The notes under the pieces: generated by a model | Told to the model about the DNA's origin: nothing | The model's database searches: none | The model's input: the letters and a program-made list of their open reading frames with translations, nothing else | DNA from: Pelomyxa schiedti | Lineage: Eukaryota > Evosea > Pelobiontida > Pelomyxidae | Length of the DNA stretch: 40,992 nt | Assembly (NCBI GenBank): GCA_020536535.1 | Contig: JAHLWZ010000439.1 | Span: 6,514-47,505 of the forward strand | Direction: 5' to 3' | Program-made: the position numbers and the translations under genes | In this document: piece by piece, positions 33,404 through 40,992 of the stretch | Position numbering within the stretch: the stretch's first letter is position 1 | Layout: each line of letters begins with the position of its first letter

Positions 33404-35052
33404 TCAACTAGATGTAACTGAAATGGGCAGATTAATTGCTTGACTGAGCTCATCTTTATAAATCAATTGGAGTTCTTTCTGCTTGTTAATCAGGGAAGTT
33501 ATTGCCCTCTGGTCTTCCAGCGATTTCACAGACGTCAAGTCGGCCGGGGTTTGAGGTGTGAAAGGACATGCTGATGTGACCAGCTCTCTAATTTCTCGCT
33601 CGGACATGTTTACAATTTTTGTAATGCCAGCCATAAATTCTTTCTTCTCCTCAGGGCTGAGGCTTGAAAATAGGATTGCATGCTGGTAATCCACACCAAA
33701 AGCGATATGCTTGGAGCGCACTCTGGCTGCATTGTTTGCGCCAGTGAAGTCTCCTCCAACATAGCCGGCATCAATTTTCTTGATACTCGCAACTGGTTCC
33801 AGAAGAAATGGTAATGCAGTCACTCCACCTGAAGTGGGTGTTGTTACTTGGCGCCATACAACCTTGAATCCAGCATTTCCCCCCGAGCGTCCAAGGAAGT
33901 CCATATCACCAATCCACTTGGCGATTGCTGTCAGTGTCCACAAGCCCTCTACTCTCAAATTCAAGGAAGCTGAAGGAGGATTGGACGGTATTGTGGTTGT
34001 AATTGTGATAGGTGTGGTTCTTGGTGTTGGTAACATAAGTTTCTCTACAAAACTTGTCCCTAACACCTGAAATGGGGTCACTTTCTTCGACATCACAGCA
34101 TAGCCAAGTGCCGGGTTTTCGTGTATTATCTCTGCTGCTATGGGGTTGTTCACTTTGACCTTTGTCAGGGTTGTTTTGGCAGCTTTGACACCCAACGCCC
34201 GGTACAGGTTTGCTCCAAGCACTTCTCTGTATGCATCTTCTGGGGGAACCACTGGCAACTTCCCAACATACTCCTTTTGTGTGCAATAAAACTTGTAGTA
34301 GTCAATCTGGTATGATGATCCTTTCAGAGTTGTGCGGGTATTGTTTCCTTGGATACTTGATCTTTCCCGTCCTGGAGAAGAGAACACAAACAGGGAAGGA
34401 TCCGTGTACAGACGAAGTCCTGTTGCCAAATAGGTAAAAATGAAGGGAACGACAGGGAAAAATACTTAAGGAATCATCCCGTACTAAATGGAGGCATGCT
34501 TGGTCCCTTTGTTGCTGTTTGAGCATCCTAATGAATGATAGGGTTTCATATGTGGATCCCACTGTGGTGGTTGCCTCGAGTTGAAGAACTTCACTGGTGT
34601 ACGAAATGTACTTGCTTGTTTCCAACTTTGTCTTATCTTCTATAAGTTAAACATAATTTGTTGAATGAAAGTTCACCTAAAATTTTCAGTGCCAACACAT
34701 CAGAAGCACAGGTACATACAGCAGCTTCAAGGTCGTCATCAGTCAGCATCGTGACCCAATCGCCGTCGCCATCTTAATTGTGCTTTCAACTTCTAATAAA
34801 AATCCCAGAATAATATTTTGAAAACGGCGTATTACCCAAGTACTTAATATAATACTCAGCAGGCATGTCCATTACCCTGGTTAACTCCTTAACCAGGGCT
34901 ACTATGTTGCACTCACCCCTGGCAAGGCTCAGCCTCACACTACCACCCTCCTGCACTGCTTCAAAGAGGAACCTATTACTACAAAGATGTTAAACTGGTA
35001 ACATAAATGCCTAGGATAAGTTTCGCGGGATGGAGCACCCGTCATCAACCAT
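33404..35052 (-). CDS. PB1-domain protein with C-terminal kinase-like domain
   Basis: The start at 35052 (MVDDG) joins in phase 2 to FLFEAVQEGGSVRLSLARGE and VKELTRVMDMPAEYYIKY. This is followed in phase 1 by LDGDGDWVTMLTDDDLEAAV, a textbook PB1 domain with the acidic OPCA motif. After a linker (LETSKYISYTSEVLQLEATT) comes a large exon, 34422-33404, with KGSSYQIDYYKFYCTQKEYV, AANLYRALGV-like GANLYRALGVKAAKT, IAKWIGDMDFLGRSGGNAGF, KKIDAGYVGGDFTGANNA and a helical end with LSPEEKKEFMAGITKI. The pattern G-D-x-D...N-x-G-F followed 40-50 residues later by K-I-D-x-G resembles the active site of actin-fragmin/HipA-like atypical kinases. That is my reading, not a search result. PB1 domains pair head-to-tail with other PB1 domains, so a scaffolded role is likely. 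Confidence 0.7.
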
Positions 35053-35238
35053 CTTGCACGGGGGATCGATCTGGTGTGTTGGTGTTGTTCGCCGTCAATT
35101 GACCAGGGAAGCACAAGAAACAAAGATCCAGGCTCTTAGTGGGACTGCAACAGTGCACCACTGAGAGTGAGTCCAATGGCTGATACTTAGATCTACTGGT
35201 GAATTTTACCCGGTTGACGGTAATAACGTCCGACAGAT

Positions 35239-37006
35239 ATGAGCCGAGCACGAGGACGCGGGCGCGGGCGCGGACGGGGTAAGTCCAAGGCAGACGACGA
35301 CGACGACACGCCGGCGGTGGCGGCGCCGATCGCAGCGCCGGCGGTGGGGGACGACGAGCACGGCGGGGGGCAGGGGGTGGCGACGGGGGAGGGCGAGGGG
35401 GCCGTGGCCGCCGCCGTCGACAGCGAGGAGGCCAACTACCTAAATAAGGCAGCTAGCGGCAGGGAGGGATCAGAGAAGCTCATCGGCGTATGTCAATTTA
35501 AAAAAAAAAGAAAAAAAAGGACACATGCAACTCTAAAAACTGAACTAACTCAACTACTATCCGTGAGGATTATACTGTAACTTGCTGTGTTGTATCTCTT
35601 GAATGTTTTGGTGGTTGAGACTGTTTATTGCGTAGACCATAACTCTGTGTTACGTTGTTTCTTTCTGGATGTGCTATGTGAACACACTACTGTATAAAAA
35701 GCCGCGCACAAAAACATCATAACAACGATACTGACAGCAATATCATTGTAACCGTTCCGACAGGTAAATAAAATTACTGCAGGGGAGATTGAAAAGCTGA
35801 AGGAAGTAGGAATTTTCACAGTAGAGGGAGTTGCTCATGCAACTATCCGTACGTTGAGTGGTATTAAGGGCATAGGGGAGAATAAGGCCCTGAACCTCCA
35901 CAAGACAGGTCAATTTCTTGTTCCTCACCACCCTCTGCTTTTTTTTTAACCTTCTAATAGCAATGGCTATGTGCAACATGTCCTTTTGTCCTGCCAAAGT
36001 AATTGCCAATTCAAGGGCAAATAGGATCAGAGTTAAAACAGGGTGCGATTCTTTGAATGCCTTACTTGGAGGTACTCACTGTGATAACTAGAAAGTAAAC
36101 TAATAAAAAAACAGGAGGTATTGAGGCAGGGGGGATTACGGAACTCTTTGGGGAATTCCGCACTGGCAAGACCCAACTGTGTCATGAGCTATGTGTCACG
36201 TGTCAGATGCCTGGTACATTTCTTGCTAACTCCACCCATATTTAAGTGGTCATATAGGTAGTGGGGAAGGCCGTGCTATGTATATTGACACTGAAGGGAC
36301 CTTCCGTCCTGAGCGGCTGGTTCCTATTGCCGAAAAGTTGTCCCGTTCACAAACTTTCTTGTTTCTCACTTGTCTCTAGATACGGCATGGACGGAGAAGG
36401 TGTCACAGACAATGTTTGTTATGCGAGAGCGTACAATAGTGATCACCAGACTGAACTCTTGGTAACCGCATGTGCTTTGATGGCAGAGAGCCACTATGCG
36501 CTCTTAGTGGTTGATAGTGCTACCAACCTTTATAGGTAAACACAACATCTACCCCCTGCATTTAGTAATGAAGGGGCGACTTACACTAATAGGACGGACT
36601 ATGTTGGTCGTGGCGAATTGGCCAACCGGCAAGTTCATCTAGCCAAGTTCATGAGGAATCTCCAGCGAATTGCTGATGAGTTTGGTGTTGCCGTTGTAAT
36701 CACAAACCAAGTAGTTGCCAATGTATGTAAGCCCTCTCTCCGACTCCCTATCCCCCGGTATATAACTATATGCCACAAATTACAATACAAACAAAATAGC
36801 CCGAAGGAGGACCCTTTGCACAAGCATGTAAACCCATTGGAGGCAACATCATCGCTCACGCTTCAACCACGAGGCTGTACCTCAGGAAAGGATCCGGCAA
36901 AAACCGTGTATGCAAGGTGTATGACTCCCCGTGCCTGGCGGAGGAGGAAGCCACATTCTCCCTCAATGACAATGGAATCGGCGCCTCAACTGAAGACGAT
37001 GCCTAA
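35239..37006 (+). CDS. RAD51: RAD51 recombinase with RG-repeat N-terminus
   Basis: The first exon (35239-about 35490) encodes an unusual lead: [20 protein letters not shown], a DDDDD run and Ala/Gly-rich disorder. Standard RAD51 follows over short introns: [20 protein letters not shown], the helix-hairpin-helix [26 protein letters not shown], Walker [48 protein letters not shown], Walker [39 protein letters not shown] (L2), [20 protein letters not shown] and [13 protein letters not shown], ending [19 protein letters not shown] is the RAD51 wording; DMC1 usually has TENTFRPDR. The protein forms the strand-exchange filament on ssDNA. The RG motif is not part of ordinary RAD51 and could bind nucleic acid or be methylated. 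It is head-to-head with the PB1 gene (186 nt). Confidence 0.92.
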
Positions 37007-37211
37007 ATCCAACAAGCAATGCCACACTTACATACAATGAAACATGCACTACCCTCTCACACAAAATCACACCCGGTAATATTCCCTACCTGACTGTGTA
37101 TACCCCCATCACAAACAACAACAAAAGTCACATAGACTAAGTAAGTCACTTTGCTCTGAATAGTTTGTTGTTCCATCATCAATTTATTTTTGCCTCACAA
37201 CTAATCAAGCG

Positions 37212-40024
37212 ATGCGGGAAGCCGAAAACGAGACGACCGGAACTGGCTCATCAGGCGATTCAATTGGGAATGCTGCTACTTCCAGTAGTAGCTGCAGCAG
37301 GACCGAGACAGTTACTCGCGCAGTTGCATCGATAAGGGAGTCACTGTCTGACGTCACAAACGCTGCGGCAACAAACGCCCTCATCATCATGCCCCCAGTC
37401 CCAATCATGGGACTCCTACAACAACAACAACAACAACCCCAGCAACAGCAACCGCAACCAGCCTCTGCGACATCAGCCGCCGCCCATAATGCATCCGCGG
37501 AACCGATACCAGCGGATAAGAGCGGTGGTACTTGCAGTTGTGCCAGAGGAGGAGGAGGTGCAAGCGGAAGTGGAAGTGGAAGTGGGGGTGGCGTGGGAGG
37601 GGTGAAGTATGGGTCAGATAGGCACATGTTCAGCGAGAGGAGGTGCATATCGTCGCTGCAGAACGTGTGCGCTGTGCTGGCGGCGCTGGACACCGACGCG
37701 GCGTGCGAGGTGGCGGGGTGCACGGCCAGGGACTGCTCGTTGGCCTTGGTGGCTCTCGCCGACTCCCTGCCCCGTCCTTTTGGGACCACTTCCATATCTG
37801 GGTATGTGCGCTGTTGTTTTTCATTTTATTTTATTTTTTTTTTCCCCTGTGCTATTATTGGAATTGAATTATAATTATCTAACTTAGGGTTTTTTCTCCT
37901 TTTTTTTTTTTCCCCTATTTTTTCTGGTTTTTTATTGTTGCTCTTTGCATTTATATACATTGTAGACACATTTTATTCTAGGGGTTCTGACAGGAAAGCG
38001 GAGAGCTCAGAGACTCTTGAGTTATTGAAGAGGAGTGCAATTACTACAGAAGTTGGAAAGTGGTTGCTCGTTGCGTTGAGTGAGGTTGTGGGCTGCGGCG
38101 GTGCCCAAGATGAAGAATCTGGGGAATATGAATGCTCATTTTGCGAAGCAGTCGGAGATGAAGTTTGTGCTAATGTTCTGAGGATTTCCCTAAGTGCAGT
38201 AGTGGATTGTGATACTTTACAGCGGCTCAATAAGGCACGTGGGAAAACTGACGGCGATGAGTCAATAGAAGATATCCTTGCTCCGGCACTTTCTACCATT
38301 GTGGGTATCATTGGTGGTAAAGGACAAGGAACATGGTCCAAGGGAATCCTTGATTTACTCAGTGATGTTAAATACATTCTACCATTAGTGACTATAGCAG
38401 CGTCAGCGCGGGCTAATGTGAGTACCGCATTCTCCTTGTACGATTGCCTCTGAATCTTCTATCTAGGTTGACTTTTTTAGTACATGGGGGCAGTTGATGT
38501 TTTTACTGGCTTTGCTCGGGATAAATTCGACTGTGCACCGGCTCACTTTCCTGAATTACCTTACTACGGATAAAATGGTACTCGCTGCTGATGGGAGTAC
38601 CACAATAGAGGGACCGGCTACTGGTTCAAGCGTCATAAAATGCTCTTGCCCTCCTTGCAAGACCTACCAACATATGCAAAATAACGTGGAAGAGGCTTGG
38701 CAGCCTGAGCCTTTGAGATGCATGGTACTACAAGGAGGCATAATTGCAGTTCTTCTACAACTCTTGCAAAGTCTTCATTCCGACCAGGACTTTGTATGGA
38801 ATGCCGTTGGTGTTCTGTGTGCGTGTGCAAAGGATTCTGTTTGCCGAGAGAAAATGCAAGACTGCTCTGTAATCCCTTTCTTGATGTCTATGATGCAGCA
38901 CGCATGCTCAGCGAGCACTAAATCTTGTTCAGCTCCTAGTACCGATTTGAAAAGAACTCCCAGTACTAACTTTGTCAGATTGAGAATTGACTGGCGTGCA
39001 GCCCTGTATTGCCTACAGTGGTTGTGCCTTCCTGAAAGCATTGCTCAAGAAACAGAAGCTTCCCGGCAACCAGCAATTTCAAACCGGCCACTTTCACCCA
39101 TTGTATATTCAATGAGATCAGCCGTGCGTAGCCAAGTAACAGCTTGGAAATCCGTCTTCACTGCATTTTTATCTCTCACACAAGCACAAAGTAGCGGGCA
39201 TCTTGATATTGACTCCCTTTCCGCATTAATAGAGTTTTCCCTACTGCTTTCGTCTTCTACAACACAAACCTCTTCCCAACCAGAGCCACTACCAACAACA
39301 AATACAACCTCACTCAGTAGTACAGCAACAACCAACGCAGCCGCATCACAGGAGGCCACAACATCACCTCAAATTTCAAGCAATACCACAAATATAGACA
39401 GCAAACAGCTCCACAGCATTCTCATCAGCCTAATCTGCGATTACGATATTATTGATGTCACTCTTTCCGGCTTGGAACTACACTCAGAAAAAGCATCGAA
39501 CACAACACAGTGGGCCGTACAAGGATGCGCCCTGCTGTGTCACCTCGGACACTCAATTTTGGACTGGGCAACAGAAGTTGAACTCCAACAACAACAGCAA
39601 GCGCAGCAACCTATTCCGAATAATTCGGGGAATAGGGGCAATACTAACAAGAGAGGAAAGAACAGAAATAAGAGAAACAACCCCCGGCAAGGGTGTGAAC
39701 GAACTGGCAATATGCCGGAACCAGTCGCAATGTCACAATCACTGCTAGTAATACTGAAACAAAAACTAAGCAGTTCCCGCATAGCAAAAACCGCGGAAAA
39801 GCTAACAACTGCAGCACCGAATTGCATGCTGTTGGTATACTGGTTATCCCATTTACTATCTTTGTGCAAAGTAAGTCCACCTGGCAAATATTACCCTTTT
39901 TGGTGCTTACTTACATACACAGAAACTTCGGGAACATACAGACCGCATATTGCAAGAACAGCAGAATTCCACAACAAACACCAAAAAATCCAATAATAAA
40001 AGAAGAGGGAAGAAGAGGAGTTGA
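37212..40024 (+). CDS. Large helical, armadillo-like protein of unknown function
   Basis: Four exons join cleanly: 37212-37800 (phase 2), about 37981-38417, about 38467-39869 and 39922-40024. The N-terminus is disordered (poly-Gln LQQQQQQPQQQ, poly-Gly/Ser). The rest, about 700 residues, is helical with Leu/Ala-rich pairs typical of ARM/HEAT solenoids: ISSLQNVCAVLAALDTD, GKWLLVALSEVVGC, ILDLLSDVKYILPLVTI, VLQGGIIAVLLQLLQSLHSD, FVWNAVGVLCACAKDS and IPFLMSMM. A Cys cluster CSCPPCKTYQHMQNN sits mid-protein. The end is basic: NRGNTNKRGKNRNKRNN and KKSNNKRRGKKRS, resembling nuclear localisation signals. The last intron has a GTAAGT donor, and reading past it gives an inferior tail. No specific family is recognised. 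Confidence 0.7.
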
Positions 40025-40356
40025 GCAACACACAATCAATTCAAAAAAAAAAAAAAAAACCCTAACATATTTGAGGCCACAAAGCGCCCAAATTGATAAA
40101 TTACCGTCAATGTGGTTTGATATCTTATTAATGTGGCCTCGCACAGTTCACCACAGCTAAATAGAGCTCCCCCAATCCAGATTGTGGGAGGCCAGAATTT
40201 TTTCCAAGCCAGAGTCTCCCCAGCAACACCTCGACTGGCCACATGGATTGAGAAAAACAAAAACAATTCGTTGCGGGACAGTCCAAGATGAGAGGGCAAC
40301 GGCCATCCTGGTTCAATCTGTTCAGATTCAGGCACCGGAAACAATAAACAGCTAGG
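40025..40356. other. Intergenic stretch, no gene seen
   Basis: 332 nt including a 17-A run near 40043-40060. It should hold the 3' end of the helical-repeat gene and the promoter of GET3. No other structure was found. Confidence 0.5.
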
Positions 40357-40992
40357 ATGCACGACGGGGCTATTGTTGCATGTCGAGGCTGCGACGGCGA
40401 GGTCGGCGGCGAGTGTGGTGCGCAGCCGCTGGCGCCGACGCTGTGCGAGATCGTGGAGTCCAACACGCTCAAGTGGTTGTTCGTGGGTGGCAAGGGCGGC
40501 GTGGGCAAGACCACCGTGAGCTGCTGCCTCGCGTCGCTCATCGCGCGACGACGCGCCGCGGCGCGGGGGGCTGCTGCTGCTGCTGGGGCACCCCCCCCGT
40601 CGTCGACGTCGTCGTCGTCGGCACACGGCACGGCATCGGTTGCATCGCCCCTGTGCGTGTGTAGTTCAGTCCCACAATTTAAAGAGTTGTTGTTTGTTTT
40701 GCTGGTTTTTGTGTTTTTTGTGTGTGGGCTTTTTTCCCCCTCTTTTTTGCTTATACTAGTAGTGGCCTATTTGTAGGCAATATACGTGATCTAGAGAATG
40801 TTATTAATATTGGACAAATAGTTACCAGTAATGTGAATATGGAATTTCTAATCACGGTGGCTTTTTTTTTAAAACAGGAAAGCTGACGTTTTGTTGATCT
40901 CAACTGATCCTGCACATAATGTCAGTGATGCCTTTGGGCAAAAATTTTCCAAGGTTCCGACACCAGTGAATGGCGTACCAAACTTGCACGCA
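40357..40992 (+). CDS. GET3: GET3/ArsA ATPase, 5' part (runs off window)
   Basis: Exon 40357-40652 joins in phase 2 to exon 40878-40992, which continues beyond the window. The core is clear: [20 protein letters not shown] followed by [17 protein letters not shown] (the deviant P-loop GKGGVGKTT of the ArsA/GET3 family), then [45 protein letters not shown] is the switch I region of GET3. GET3 carries tail-anchored membrane proteins from ribosome-associated factors to the ER receptor. Odd points are a short Cys-containing start ([14 protein letters not shown]) and about 35 Ala/Pro/Ser/His residues between the P-loop helix and the next strand, where other GET3 proteins have only a few. The CXXC zinc site and TRC40 insert would lie outside the window. 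Confidence 0.85.

Noticed and set aside
40036-40626. Minus-strand frames opposite GET3
   Set aside because: Arg-rich shadows of the GC-rich GET3 first exon; GET3 P-loop motifs lie on the plus strand.

Overview
The window is nuclear DNA of a unicellular eukaryote. It has spliceosomal introns of about 30-170 nt (mostly GT-AG, commonly starting gtaagt, gtgagt or gtatgt), standard stop codons, and a full set of eukaryotic markers: RAD51, TBP, Pol I and Pol III subunits, COP9 signalosome subunit 8, Ras, PP1, an SLC35-type transporter, F-box proteins and GET3. I cannot name the species. Gene density is very high (about 25 genes in 41 kb, often 30-200 nt apart, many head-to-head). Many proteins carry long low-complexity stretches rich in Thr, Ser, Gln, His or Gly. 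I rebuilt the exon chains by hand from reading-frame phase; most junctions are phase-consistent, and uncertain ones are flagged.

Layout. 1-6.9 kb: the 3' end of a glycine-rich secreted-type gene; a divergent actin-related protein; a run of strong RNA hairpins closed by a long-range stem and followed within 6 nt by a tRNA-Glu-like gene and a T5 terminator; a nucleotide-sugar transporter (-); a Lys/Ala/Pro-rich coiled-coil protein (+); and CSN8 (-). 7-11 kb: a 944-residue MORN-repeat/protein-kinase fusion and a small acidic gene. 11-15.5 kb: two paralogous F-box genes (-) with identical intron phases flank a metallophosphoesterase (+), and an inverted scrap of the same F-box family lies beside them. 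15.8-22.4 kb: PP1 with a long Ser/Thr/Pro extension, two small genes, and an ABCG half-transporter whose roughly 400-residue N-terminal extension is very histidine-rich.

22.6-31.8 kb: a small unknown gene; a Cys-rich single-pass membrane protein interrupted by a 100-N gap flanked by identical 121-bp copies (an unmerged assembly overlap); Pol III subunit RPC3; Ras; a 51-residue V-ATPase subunit e-like protein; and TBP head-to-head with Pol I subunit RPA12. 32-41 kb: a kinase-like protein with HRE and GFD in place of HRD and DFG; a PB1-domain protein with a kinase-like C-terminal half; RAD51 with an RG-repeat N-terminus; a large helical-repeat-like protein; and the 5' end of GET3 at the window edge.

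No operons, CRISPR arrays, viral genes or intact transposons were seen. The genes mostly look like a housekeeping neighbourhood. The most unusual items are the structured-RNA/tRNA unit, the MORN-kinase, the pseudokinase next to the PB1 kinase-like gene, and the His-rich ABCG extension.
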